Counted from the stretch's first letter, positions 34,885 to 43,664 are shown. The stretch: DNA of 64,000 nucleotides from Streptomyces sp. NBC_00659 (GCF_036226925.1 NZ_CP109031.1:9114001-9178000); one strand, 5' to 3'. Numbers and translations are program-made. Notes: generated by a model not told the origin, from the sequence alone.

Positions 34885-35784
34885 CTAGGCGGTTTCGAAG
34901 AGTCGCTTCCGCAGTAGGGCGGTGCCGGATTCGGCGAGCCAGTCCGCGAGCGTACGCAGGCCGGGGTGGATGATGCGCAGCGCCTCGATGTCGGCGTCCC
35001 AGCGCGATCCGGCTGCCCAGCGCTCTCGGACCTGGGCGATCTCGGGGTTGAGTGCGGCGGCCTCGGCGTGGGTGATCTGCTCGTAGCGCACCGTCGCACC
35101 AGTGGCCTCGCTGATTGCGGCAACTGCCTCGGCCGGGGTGGGGGCGTCCCCGGCCAACTCCAGACTTCGCCCCGCGAATCGGTCCGGCTGGTCGAAGGCC
35201 AGCGCGGCGAATTCGGCGATGTCCTCCACCGCGATGATCTGGACAGGTTCGTCCGGCGGGAAGATGTGCCGGTGCACGCCGTGGACGATGCCGTCGATTC
35301 CGATGGGTGTCGATCCGAGATAGTTCGACATGAAGCGGACTGGGCGCAGTACGGTCACTGACCGGATCCGCTCATGCAGGTGGTCCTCGATGCGCTTCTT
35401 CCCCTCGGAGCCACCCGGGCGCCCCGGTGTGGACGCGACGCCCGTGAACACGACGTGCTCGACCCCCACGGCGGCTGCGGCATCGATCAGTGCTCGGCCC
35501 CGGGCGAACTCCCGGTCTACGTCGGGGCCGGCCGGTCCGAATGCCACAGGCGGTACGGCGAACAGTGCCGCTGCTCCCTCCAGCGCCGCGGGCAGACTCG
35601 ACGAGTCGTCGAAGTCACCTCGGACGAGTTCGGCCCCGGCGGTTTCGAGTGACTTGGCGGTGCGTGTGGTCGTGTCTCGCACGAGTACGCGCACCGGTCT
35701 GCCGGCCGCCAGGAGCCGGCGTGCGGTGGCACCACCTTGTCGGCCGGTCGCACCGGTCACGACGACCAAGCGGTCAGTGGTCAT
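34885..35784 (-). CDS. NmrA-like NAD(P)-binding reductase/regulator
   Basis: A 299-residue atypical short-chain dehydrogenase. The start MTTDRLVVVTGATGRQGGATARRLLAAGRPVRVLVRD has the nucleotide-binding GATGRQG turn, and later ALFAVPP, VEHVVFTGVAS and FMSNYL match NmrA/QOR2-like proteins that use or sense NADP(H). ATG 35784 follows GGAGGACGAC. It is divergent from a TetR regulator 104 bases away, which probably represses it. Substrate unknown. Confidence 0.9.
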   Translation of the reverse strand: MTTDRLVVVTGATGRQGGATARRLLAAGRPVRVLVRDTTTRTAKSLETAGAELVRGDFDDSSSLPAALEGAAALFAVPPVAFGPAGPDVDREFARGRALIDAAAAVGVEHVVFTGVASTPGRPGGSEGKKRIEDHLHERIRSVTVLRPVRFMSNYLGSTPIGIDGIVHGVHRHIFPPDEPVQIIAVEDIAEFAALAFDQPDRFAGRSLELAGDAPTPAEAVAAISEATGATVRYEQITHAEAAALNPEIAQVRERWAAGSRWDADIEALRIIHPGLRTLADWLAESGTALLRKRLFETA

Positions 35785-35862
35785 GTCGTCCTCCGCCCCG
35801 GGATTGTAGGGAGGCATGGTGGGTCGGACCCGGGGTCGATGTGGAATGCTGCACCCGGTTGA

Positions 35863-35873
35863 GTCCGACGGAC
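35863..35873. promoter_or_regulatory. Candidate TetR operator GTCCGACGGAC
   Basis: A perfect 11-bp dyad (GTCCG-A-CGGAC) 16 bases upstream of the TetR start and 79 upstream of the divergent NmrA-like start. Confidence 0.45.
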
Positions 35874-35888
35874 AAGGGGTTACGTGAC

Positions 35889-36638
35889 ATGACCGCAGCT
35901 CCCGAGGACGTCGGCAGGGCTGATGCCCGCCGCAACCGCATGAAGGTGCTCGCCGCTGCCTCGCGGGCGTTCGACGAGCACGGTCTGGACGTCTCGCTCG
36001 GCGCGATCGCACGGCAGGCGGGGGTCGGCGCCGGCACCGTGTACCGACACTTCCCCAGCAAGGAGATCCTGCTGGAGGCCGTACTCGTCCAGCAGATCGA
36101 CAACCGAGTGGACGCCGCCCGACGGCGGGCGGCCCGCACCGACCCTGTCGCGGCGTTCTTCGGCTTCCTCCTGGAGGTCGTCGACATGTCCCAAGGGCGC
36201 AAGCATGCGTGCGACGCCTTGACCACGGAAACGAGCTGGCCGCGCCCCAACCTGGCGGCGTCGGCGCGACGGTTCCGGCAGGCTCTCGATGAACTGCTCC
36301 GCGCAGCCCAGCGGGCCGGCGGGGTCCGCACCGACGTCGGCGTGGACGATGTCGCCGCGCTCACCGTCGGGTGCGCGACGACATGGGCTGCCCACCGCGA
36401 CCGGAACGGCGGCACCCGCATGGTGCGGCTGACGCTGGAGAGCCTGCGGAGTTCCGTATCCGTCACGGAAGGGCGGGTGTTTCGTGACGTGTCCGGCACG
36501 CTTGACGTGGCGCCACGGTGTGAGGAGTGCGGGACCCGGCTCGATGCCCGCTCCACCGGCCGCCCTGCCCGCTACTGCGGAGCGACTTGTCGACAGCGAG
36601 CACGTCGTCGTCGCCTCGGACCGGGAACGACCTCCTAG
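35889..36638 (+). CDS. TetR regulator with C-terminal zinc-ribbon-like tail
   Basis: A 249-residue repressor. HTH: MKVLAAASRAFDEHGLDVSLGAIARQAGVGAGTVYRHFPSKEILLEAVL; the ligand domain follows to about residue 200. The last ~35 residues are unusual: PRCEECGTRLDARSTGRPARYCGATCRQRARRRR, a CxxC-Xn-CxxxC arrangement ending in an Arg-rich tract, as in small zinc-ribbons. Such tails occur in some Streptomyces TetR proteins and could add DNA contacts or zinc sensing. It begins at ATG 35889 with weak ribosome site and is divergent to the NmrA-like gene it likely regulates. Confidence 0.88.
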   Translation: MTAAPEDVGRADARRNRMKVLAAASRAFDEHGLDVSLGAIARQAGVGAGTVYRHFPSKEILLEAVLVQQIDNRVDAARRRAARTDPVAAFFGFLLEVVDMSQGRKHACDALTTETSWPRPNLAASARRFRQALDELLRAAQRAGGVRTDVGVDDVAALTVGCATTWAAHRDRNGGTRMVRLTLESLRSSVSVTEGRVFRDVSGTLDVAPRCEECGTRLDARSTGRPARYCGATCRQRARRRRLGPGTTS

Positions 36639-36663
36639 TGCCGAGGGAGTCCAGGCCGTTGAC

Positions 36664-36825
36664 GCGAGCTTCACCGTGACCTGCCCCGGCGGTGACGTCT
36701 ACGGCAGCGTGAGCACCGGGTTCGGCGATGCAGGTGCATCCCTGGCCTGTGGCGTGAACCCCCACACCAAGGAGCCCTGGGTCCAGGAGGCCTACCGGCT
36801 GACGTGCGGTCCGCTCAGATTCTGA
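36664..36825 (+). pseudogene. C-terminal gene fragment
   Basis: A frame with strong third-position GC ends here: ASFTVTCPGGDVYGSVSTGF, then GASLACGVNPHTKEPWVQEAYRLTC. It has no start of its own and overlaps nothing. It looks like the tail of a small secreted or cytosolic protein whose beginning was lost when the TetR region was joined to it. Confidence 0.35.
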
Positions 36826-37034
36826 GGAGCAGACCCGGTGGGCGGCACTGAAGTGGGACCGCCGGATCTGACGACGAACTACTGGCGCAGGACACTGGCG
36901 GAGGATGCTCGCTGGAATCGGAAGGCGCCACGTACTGCAATGCCCGGTGCCCGCGGCCGACGTTGCTGCTCCGATTCGGCATCCGTGATCACCGCCGGAA
37001 TGCCGACCGGCCGATCCCATGAGCTGATAAGGCG

Positions 37035-37768
37035 TCAGCTCTGGCCCGATCGTCGGAGTCCGTCGGCACTGCTCTCCTTTCCGTGGGTTGTCGGTGTGTC
37101 GTTCATCGACAGGGGGAGCGGTGGGGCGTGACGGACGGCCGGGCTGGCGGTGGCGGCAACAGCGGTGACGAGCATCAAGGTGGCCAGCACGCAGAGGGAG
37201 CCCACCGGTCCGAGACCGGTGAGCAGGAAGCCGGCGCCGAGGGACGCGAGGGGCATGACTCCCCACGACAGGGTCATGGCCGCGCTGTTGACGCGCCCCA
37301 GCAACTCGTCGGGGACCAGGAGGGTCGCGTAGCTGATGATCACGACGTTCCACAGCGGTCCGACGAACGCGCAGGCGGCGCCGATGGCGCCGATCAGCAG
37401 GGGGCTGGAGGTGAACGCGAACAGCGGCAGAAGCGCGGCCCAGATCCAGTTGACTCCGAGGATGACGGTCTTGGGCGTGAAGTGGCGATGGAGCCTGCCC
37501 GCCGCGATTGCTCCCGCCAGGCCGCCGCCGCTGTAGATGCCGAGCATGGTGCCGATGGTGCCGGGTGTGGCGCCGTGGTGTCGGGCGAGGACGACGAGGA
37601 TCAGTACGAGCGCCTGGAAGACCAGGTTGCTGCAGGCGATCAGCAGGATGGCGGCACGGATGAGTGGGTGACGCCAGATCCAGCGCAGCCCCGCGATCGC
37701 CGCCCGCCACAGCGACTCCGAAGGTCGCCGGCGGCCGATCGACCGGTTCCGCGCAGAACCGAGATCAT
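37035..37768 (-). pseudogene. MFS transporter with internal deletion
   Basis: The C-terminal six membrane helices are intact (RAAILLIACSNLVFQALVLILVVLARHHG through LGPVGSLCVLATLMLVTAVAA). The expected beginning is still visible at a minus-strand ATG at 37768 (MISVLR..., as in intact exporters that begin with that motif), but after about six codons the sequence is fused out of frame to the middle of the protein near 37745, so about half the gene is lost. Its promoter mirrors that of the divergent Clp_N gene. Confidence 0.7.
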
Positions 37769-37815
37769 CGTCAATTACAAGTTGACGACGCTGCATCGTC
37801 AACTTAAGATTGACG
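37769..37815. promoter_or_regulatory. Two copies of operator CGTCAA-N7-TTGACG
   Basis: CGTCAATTACAAGTTGACG (37769-37787) and CGTCAACTTAAGATTGACG (37797-37815) share identical 6-bp inverted arms with a 7-base spacer and are 28 bp apart centre to centre. They occupy the whole gap between the divergent Clp_N and MFS starts. Confidence 0.85.
37782..37810 (+). promoter_or_regulatory. Sigma-70-type promoter giving a leaderless mRNA
   Basis: -35 TTGACG at 37782-37787 and -10 TTAAGAT at 37804-37810 (16-base spacer) put the start of transcription at or near the ATG at 37817. The opposite strand has the mirror promoter (TTGACG, 16 bases, TTGTAAT) for the MFS relic. Both -35 and -10 lie within operator arms, so a bound regulator would block both. 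Confidence 0.65.
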
Positions 37816-37816
37816 C

Positions 37817-38521
37817 ATGAGTCCACTCGACATCAGCCTCGCCGACCTGATCGCCCGACTCGACGAGGAACTTCCCGAAGCCGACGAACTGTCCCGCATC
37901 AGCGAAGCACGACTTCGCGCCCAGACACTGTCCGACCTCGGTGACCAACTCATCGACCACTACGTCAGCAAGGCCAAGCGGACCGGCGCGTCGTGGACGC
38001 AGATCGGCGACGCCATCGGGGTGTCCAAGCAGGCCGCCCAGCAACGCCACGCGCCCGCACCCTTCGAGCGGTTCACCAACCTGAACCGGCACAGCATCGT
38101 GCTGGCGCAGGAAGCCGCCCGGACGTACAAGCACGACTTCATCGGCACCGGACACCTCCTGCTCGGCCTGCTCGGCGAACCGCAGGGCATGGCGTACGAG
38201 TTGCTGCTCGCCAAAACCGAGTCGGAGCAGCGTGTCCGCGACGTGATCGAGGAGGCGATGCCGCCGGCCGGGGAGAAGGCGCTGCGGGGTCACATCGCGT
38301 TCCGTCCGGAGAGCAAGGAGGCCATCGAGCAGGCACGCCAGGCGTCGGTGGACCTCGGCCACGACTGGATCGGCACGGAACACATGCTGCTGGGCCTGAT
38401 CCGCGCCGAGGAGAGCACGGCGGCGCAGGTCCTGCGCGGACTCGGCTTCACGCCGGACGAACTGCGCGAGACGGTCAGGACCGAGGTCGCCGAACGGCTG
38501 GCCCCGCGCGACCCGCAGTAG
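37817..38521 (+). CDS. Clp_N-domain regulator with HTH
   Basis: A 234-residue protein. Residues 1-75 include a DNA-binding helix-turn-helix (ASWTQIGDAIGVSKQAAQQRH). Two Clp N-terminal repeats follow: FTNLNRHSIVLAQEAARTYKHDFIGTGHLLLGLLGEPQGMAYELL and FRPESKEAIEQARQASVDLGHDWIGTEHMLLGLIRAEESTAAQVLRGLG, the substrate-recognition fold of ClpA/ClpC but without ATPase. Such HTH-Clp_N proteins act as self-regulating transcription factors, in some cases induced by small molecules. The strong operators overlapping its leaderless promoter fit autorepression. Confidence 0.9.
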   Translation: MSPLDISLADLIARLDEELPEADELSRISEARLRAQTLSDLGDQLIDHYVSKAKRTGASWTQIGDAIGVSKQAAQQRHAPAPFERFTNLNRHSIVLAQEAARTYKHDFIGTGHLLLGLLGEPQGMAYELLLAKTESEQRVRDVIEEAMPPAGEKALRGHIAFRPESKEAIEQARQASVDLGHDWIGTEHMLLGLIRAEESTAAQVLRGLGFTPDELRETVRTEVAERLAPRDPQ

Positions 38522-38633
38522 CGAAACGCTCAGCCGTTGCCGTTGCCGTTGCGGGGGCAGGGGCGGGCCCGGTTCGCCCCCGTCCGTCCCGCCCCCCATC
38601 TGTCCCGGCCCGATCCGGGGCGGACCGGCAGGA

Positions 38634-39425
38634 TCACCTGACGTCGACGAAATCGCCCGTCGCCGTGGCCGGGCCGGTGGTGGAGGTGCCGGTGAAGAGG
38701 AAGCGGAAGTAGCCGTCCGCCTTGGCCGTTGTGGTGGTCTTCAGCGTTCCCTTGTTGCCACTGGTGACGGTCTTCAGAGTGGTGTAGGTGGTGCTGCCCT
38801 TCTTGCGGAACTGGAGCTGGACGGACCGGCCCTCGTAGCCGGTGTAGGTGCCGGTCTCCCAGTTGGCGCGGGTCAGCTTGCCGGTGACCGTGATGGTCCT
38901 GCCCGCCTTCACCGGCTCGGGGGAGGCGTTCACCGTGAGCTTGGCGTACCGCTTGAACCGCGCTGTGCCGGCGACATCGACGGCTGTCCAGTCGTCGTTG
39001 GTGTCCTGCGCCTCGGCGAGTACCTTCCAGGTGCCGGCGAGGCCGATGTCGTCGAAGTCCCGCGCGGCGTCCACCCCGAAGCTCACCTTGCAGGTGGAGG
39101 TGGTGCGGTCGGTGGGCGACACCGTGCACGTGCCCGCAGGTGGATAGGTTGGCAGTCTGCCGTCGGCGTCGTCGGTGTTGGGGCCGTGCCACAGGTAGGC
39201 CCAGGAAGCGGCCACACCGTCCGGGTCCGTCGCTGTCCACGTGATCGTGACGGTCTTCTTGGTGGCCAGACCGAGCACGACGTCCTTGCCGCCGTTGACG
39301 ACGACGTTCGAGAACGCCGTGTCGCTGGGCGCGGCCCGGTCCGCCGCCTGGGCGGCTGCCGGAATCACTGACACGGAAAGAGTGGTGGCGAGGAACGCGG
39401 CGGCGGTGGCCGGGCGGATGCGCAT
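38634..39425 (-). CDS. Secreted calcium-type beta-domain protein (DUF5707-like)
   Basis: A 263-residue secreted protein. Signal: MRIRPATAAAFLATTLSVSVIPAAAQA, ATG 39425 with GAGGGGGGA upstream. Domain 1 (residues 30-145) has NVVVNGGKDVVLGLATKKTVTITWTATDPDG and a disulfide pair around GTCTVSPTDRTTSTCKV; domain 2 is an Ig-like fold (KLTVNASPEPVKAGRTITVTGKLTRANWETGTYTGYEGRSVQLQFRKKG). Similar proteins are annotated DUF5707 in Streptomyces; role unknown. Confidence 0.85.
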   Translation of the reverse strand: MRIRPATAAAFLATTLSVSVIPAAAQAADRAAPSDTAFSNVVVNGGKDVVLGLATKKTVTITWTATDPDGVAASWAYLWHGPNTDDADGRLPTYPPAGTCTVSPTDRTTSTCKVSFGVDAARDFDDIGLAGTWKVLAEAQDTNDDWTAVDVAGTARFKRYAKLTVNASPEPVKAGRTITVTGKLTRANWETGTYTGYEGRSVQLQFRKKGSTTYTTLKTVTSGNKGTLKTTTTAKADGYFRFLFTGTSTTGPATATGDFVDVR

Positions 39426-39648
39426 GAGATCCCCCCTCGGGATCATGGGATCGCCGTTTCCTCACGGCGAACCAGGTGATGGGTCACGCTGCCTAGACAC
39501 CCGGCGGCCGGTTGCGGTTGCCCTGGCATTCGGCCCGGCTTCCAGCTTCCGTAACGCGTTCTGTGTTCTTGTCCGGCTGTCCTTGGCCCGCGGTGTCGGC
39601 GGAAGCGCCTGGTATCGGTGCTCGTACCGGTCCTTGGGCCTGTCGGAC

Positions 39649-42234
39649 TCAGGAGGGCGCGGCCCCGCTGGTCACGGTGGTCCAGCGGCCGCCGGTCACC
39701 GAGCACACCGTCAGACCCCGGTTGCGGGTGTCGCCGTACTCGTCGAAGGCGACGCGGCCGGTGACCCCGTCGAAGTCGAGCCGGGACACGGCCTGTTGCA
39801 TCTTCGCGCGGGCGTCCTGGGGGAGCGTGCCGCCGTTGGCCTTCACGAGGGCCTTCACGGCCTCGACGATGCTCCAGGTGGCGTCATAGGCGTATGGTCC
39901 GTACCAGTCGGCGTCGTCCGTGTACCCGGCCTCGTGGTACCGGGCGAGGAAGTCCGTCCCGCCCGCCAGCTCCTCGGCGGGCACGCCGATGTTGACGGCG
40001 AGGTCGCCGTCGGCCTTCGGGCCGGACGTGAGAAACCCCTCGGTGAACAAGCCGTCGCCGCCCATGAGGGGGATGTCGGCCCCAGCCTCCTTGAGCTGCT
40101 TGGAGAGTGGTCCCGCGGTGTCGTAGTAGCCGCCGAAGTAGACGGCGTCGGCGCCCGAGGCCCGGACGTTCGTGGCGAGATCGGAGAAATCGGTCTGGCC
40201 GTCATCGACCTGCTCCGCGCCGACCACGGTTCCGCCGAGCTTCTTGAACTCCGCCATGAAACCGGTGGTGAGACCGGTGCCGTAGAGGCTCTTGTCGTCG
40301 ATGACGTACACCTTGCTCGTGCCGCCCTCGGCGTGCAGGTAGCGGGCGGCGAACGGACCCTGGTCAACGTCCGTGGCCACGGTGCGGAAGTACGTGTCGT
40401 ACGGGCGGGACTTGGTGCCCGCCGCCCAGTCGGGGCCCAGTGTCGTCTCGGGAGCGGTGTTGCCCGGTGAGATGTTGACGAGGTCCGCCTGGGCCAGGGG
40501 CCCCACCAGGGTCCGGGCCACGCTGGAGTTCAACGGTCCGACGACCCCCAGCACCTTCGCGTCGGAGACGAAACCGGCGGCGTTCTCCTGGCCCTTGGCG
40601 GGGTCGGACGCGTCGTCGAGGGACTTGATCTCGAACTTGACGCCGGGAACGAGCTTCTTCTTGTTGGCGGTCTTGACCGCGAGGTCGGCGGAGTTCCGGA
40701 TGCCGAGGCCCATCGAGGACATATCGCCGGTGAGTGGTGCGTCCACCCCGATCACCACCGTCGCGGTGGAAGCCGCGGCGGCGCCGCCGGCCGCTCGGCC
40801 ACCGCCGGGTGTCTTGTCCTCACCCGAGAGGGTCCAGGTCAGGGCGGAACCGGCCGCGAGCGTGGCCAGTGCCGCGCCCAGGACCACGGAACGCCGGGTG
40901 AGGGCGCGGGACCGTACCTGCTTCGGCTCGTCCGTCTCCATCTCGGTCGTCTTCCCCGGCCAGACCAAGTCCTCGGTCGGGGGCGTGGGTACGGGGACCG
41001 ACGGCGGGTCGGTCGGCCGGTCCGGGGCGGGAGGCAGGTCCCGAACGGGGTCCCGATCCGGAACGGGAGGTTGGTCCCGGACAGAGTCCTGGTTGGGGAC
41101 TGAGTCCTGGTTCGGGACGGGGGGCTCGTCCGGAACGGGATCCGGGGCCGGGACAGGGTGATGGTCTCGAACGGGGTCCTGGTCCGGAATACGGGGCCAG
41201 GGGTCGGCCGGGGTTGCCCCGGAGTCCAGGACCGTGGGCTCATGCGGCGTACCCGGCGTCGAGGCCTTGGGAGGCTTGCGGGGCTTCGGGGGCACAGAAG
41301 GCGGTGCGTGTTCCGTCGCGGCGTCCGGGGCGGGACCGCGCCCGGGCTCGGGCTTGCGCTCGTGATCCGGCCCCGGTTCGGCGGCCGCGTCGTCCTGGGC
41401 AGGGAAGGAGCGCAGCACCGACGCCAGCAACCCGGCGGCCTCGGTGGCGCCCACCCGCTGCTCCGGATCCTTCGTGAGCAGCGCCTCCAGTACGGGCGCG
41501 AGCGGCCCGGCGTGGACCGGCGGCCGGTGCGGGCGGGTGAAGACGGCCACGGCCAGGGCGTGGAGACCTTCCGCCTCGAACGGCGGCTGCCCCTCGACGG
41601 CGTGGTACAGGGTGGCGCCGAGTGCCCACAGGTCGTTGGCGGGGGTCGGGCGCTTGCCCTCCAGCTGCTCCGGGGACATGTACTGCGGCGTACCGATGAC
41701 GATCCCGCTGTGGCTCAGCTTGGTCGTGGCGTCCGCGAGGTGCGCGATGCCGAAGTCGGTGAGGACCACCCGGTCCTTGGTCAGGAGCACGTTGTCCGGC
41801 TTGATGTCGCGATGGACGATCCGCCCCTCGTGCGCCTCGGCCAGCGCGTCGAGCATGGCGGCCCCGATCTCGGCCACCTGCTGCACGGGCAGCCGGCCCT
41901 GCCCGCGGATGGCGGCCGCCAGGGACTGCCCACGGATGAACTCCATGACGATCACCGGGGCGCCTTGGTGCTCCACGACGTCATGGATCGTGATGATTCC
42001 TGGGTGGCTGAGAGTGACCGCCGCCCGAGCCTCGGCGGCGAAACGCCCGAGCAGCGTCGCGCGGTCGGCGTCCTCCATCCCCGGCGGGAAGAGGATCTCC
42101 TTGACGGCGACCTCCCGTCCGAAGAGTTGCTGGTCCACGCCACGCCAGACCCGGCCCATGCCGCCTTGGCCGATACGTTCGACCAGCTGGTAGCGGCCGG
42201 CGATGAGTTCGGGGTTCTGCTCGGTCACGCGCAC
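39649..42234 (-). CDS. Receptor-type Ser/Thr kinase with amino-acid-binding domain
   Basis: An 861-residue fusion. Residues about 15-275 are a complete Hanks kinase: GQGGMGRVW loop, Lys45 (AVKE), HRDIKPDN (Asp143), TDFG (Asp160) and GTPQYMSPEQ. Then comes a ~150-residue Pro/Asp-rich linker with near-repeats of the form PVPDQDPVRD. One membrane helix (RSVVLGAALATLAAGSALTWTL, about 430-452) leads to an external domain of the branched-chain amino-acid ABC binding type (TVVIGVDAPLTGDMSSMGLGIRNSADLAV, GVVGPLNSSV, DADWYGPYAYDATWSIVEAVKAL). This design would couple ligand binding outside to phosphorylation inside. GTG 42234 or 42228 start. Confidence 0.92.
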   Translation of the reverse strand: MRVTEQNPELIAGRYQLVERIGQGGMGRVWRGVDQQLFGREVAVKEILFPPGMEDADRATLLGRFAAEARAAVTLSHPGIITIHDVVEHQGAPVIVMEFIRGQSLAAAIRGQGRLPVQQVAEIGAAMLDALAEAHEGRIVHRDIKPDNVLLTKDRVVLTDFGIAHLADATTKLSHSGIVIGTPQYMSPEQLEGKRPTPANDLWALGATLYHAVEGQPPFEAEGLHALAVAVFTRPHRPPVHAGPLAPVLEALLTKDPEQRVGATEAAGLLASVLRSFPAQDDAAAEPGPDHERKPEPGRGPAPDAATEHAPPSVPPKPRKPPKASTPGTPHEPTVLDSGATPADPWPRIPDQDPVRDHHPVPAPDPVPDEPPVPNQDSVPNQDSVRDQPPVPDRDPVRDLPPAPDRPTDPPSVPVPTPPTEDLVWPGKTTEMETDEPKQVRSRALTRRSVVLGAALATLAAGSALTWTLSGEDKTPGGGRAAGGAAAASTATVVIGVDAPLTGDMSSMGLGIRNSADLAVKTANKKKLVPGVKFEIKSLDDASDPAKGQENAAGFVSDAKVLGVVGPLNSSVARTLVGPLAQADLVNISPGNTAPETTLGPDWAAGTKSRPYDTYFRTVATDVDQGPFAARYLHAEGGTSKVYVIDDKSLYGTGLTTGFMAEFKKLGGTVVGAEQVDDGQTDFSDLATNVRASGADAVYFGGYYDTAGPLSKQLKEAGADIPLMGGDGLFTEGFLTSGPKADGDLAVNIGVPAEELAGGTDFLARYHEAGYTDDADWYGPYAYDATWSIVEAVKALVKANGGTLPQDARAKMQQAVSRLDFDGVTGRVAFDEYGDTRNRGLTVCSVTGGRWTTVTSGAAPS

Positions 42235-42704
42235 ACTCTAGGTCCTGTTGTGCCGTTCGTGTGAAGGAAAAATGGCTTGATCGTGTTCCTGGGGGTGAGG
42301 GCCGGGAGAGGGCGAGGCCGGAGCGAGCCCGCGGGCGGCGGGGCGGCGCGGGCATCCAGGTTCAGGAGCCCGGAATGTGGTGACCCGTCAGCACCTCGCG
42401 GGAGGTCGGGCCGGCTGCTCGACATGTCGGCCGGGCGAACCGAGGAGTCGATCGCCCGTCGGTAGACCGCGACGGCGCCCCCCGCGTCCACGGCGGGGCA
42501 CCCCAATTCCTGCCCCTGGCACCGGACCGGGACCAGCCGGCCGGGACGGGCCGGTGGAGTGGGCTCTCTTGCGAAGCGATGACTTCCGCCACACCCGATG
42601 GTTCTTCCGGTGCGGTCCCCGGCATGTGAAGCTGCTTGATCGTAGAACCGTGAACCGGTCCGGGTGCGCCCGTACGAGCCGGTGATGCCAGAGAGGAATG
42701 GCGC
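42235..42704. other. Intergenic region upstream of twin B
   Basis: No gene supported. The last ~100 bases (42600-42704), with CATGTGAAGCTGCT and AGAGAGGA tracts, are related to the corresponding stretch before twin A (23095-23176), so they probably carry a shared promoter and leader. Confidence 0.5.
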
Positions 42705-42890
42705 ATGTCGACTGCGAAGCGCCGGTACAGCCTGATGTGGACCGACCCGGACGGTGCGTCGCAGGCGTCCGCGGGCCGTTACGACAAGCGTTCCGCCACG
42801 CGGCGTCGGCGTGCGCTGGAGGCGGTCGGCTGCACCCGTGTCGAGGTCGTCGTGGTCGAGCCCGGAGAGCTTCCCGAACCGGCACTCTGA
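42705..42890 (+). CDS. 61-residue basic protein, twin B
   Basis: Encodes exactly the same 61 residues as twin A (23177-23362). DNA differences are about half a dozen, all silent (for instance AAACGT versus AAGCGC for Lys-Arg, GCTTCGGCC versus GCGTCCGCG for Ala-Ser-Ala), while the 3' two-thirds is identical. The surrounding genes differ. Either the pair is a recent duplication with selection for the protein, or gene conversion keeps them alike. Family unrecognised. Confidence 0.75.
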   Translation: MSTAKRRYSLMWTDPDGASQASAGRYDKRSATRRRRALEAVGCTRVEVVVVEPGELPEPAL

Positions 42891-42965
42891 GCCCCCGGAC
42901 TCCGCCGCCTCCTCGACCGTGAGATGCGCGGGCATCGCGGGACCGGGCATGTCTCCCGCCCGTTT

Positions 42966-43664
42966 TCAGGCGGCGGTGTCGGGGCTGAGGTAGTGCACCG
43001 TCGTCCGCGCGGCGTGCGGGGAGAGCAGGTCCTGGAGCTCCTCGGCCGCCGTCTTGAGAAGCCGTCCGTCGCGGGTGGCGTGGACTGTTTCGAGGATGAA
43101 GGCCACGTGGGTGGAGCCGGGGGTGACGCGGGTGCGATGGGCGTCGCGGTGGTTCCAGTGCCGGGTGAGCACGTCGGTGCTGTCGGCGTAGACGACTTCG
43201 CCGGGGCGGGGGTTCTCGACGGCGTCGGGTTCGCCGAGCGGGGTGAAGGTCTCGCTGCCGTCGGCGTAGCGGATCTCGACATCCCCGGTGACGTGGTCGA
43301 GGTCGAAGGCACCGGCGGGCAGGCCGTGGCGCACGGAGACGGCGTTGTAGGAGTCGACGGCCGCGTTGATGCGCGGGAGGGCGCCCTTCTTGGCGAGACG
43401 ACGGCCGAGGGCGTCGACACTGGGCCGGGTGCGGCGGGGGTTGGTGCCGAAGGACCGGTAGGCGGTGTGCCATGCCTCGATGCGCGGATCGTTCTCGTCC
43501 GCGGGCTGCCAGGTGGCGTCGGCGAGCCGCTGCTCCAGGTCCTGAAGGGCGATGGTGGTGGCGGGCCAGGGTTCGTCGCCGCGCAGGCCGGTGGCGGTGA
43601 CGACGGCGATGAGAGTGCCGGGGAAGGCGTCGGCGACGGAGGGGTTGATACGGAAGGTGGTCAT
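42966..43664 (-). CDS. B3/B4 tRNA-binding-domain protein
   Basis: A 232-residue protein of the B3/B4 type found as editing-like modules of phenylalanyl-tRNA synthetase beta and as stand-alone proteins. Diagnostic parts are EAWHTAYRSFGTNPRRTRPSVDALGRRLAKKGALPRINAAVDSYNAVSVRHGLPAGAFDLDHVTGDVEIRYA and VVYADSTDVLTRHWNHRD. Free-standing versions may hydrolyse mischarged tRNAs or act on other substrates; not proven. It is followed in the same direction by nothing close. Confidence 0.9.
   Translation of the reverse strand: MTTFRINPSVADAFPGTLIAVVTATGLRGDEPWPATTIALQDLEQRLADATWQPADENDPRIEAWHTAYRSFGTNPRRTRPSVDALGRRLAKKGALPRINAAVDSYNAVSVRHGLPAGAFDLDHVTGDVEIRYADGSETFTPLGEPDAVENPRPGEVVYADSTDVLTRHWNHRDAHRTRVTPGSTHVAFILETVHATRDGRLLKTAAEELQDLLSPHAARTTVHYLSPDTAA

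Noticed and set aside
36838..37131. Plus-strand ORF of 97 codons after the TetR gene
   Set aside because: Poor codon character in most of its length, overlaps the MFS pseudogene on the other strand, and no domain.
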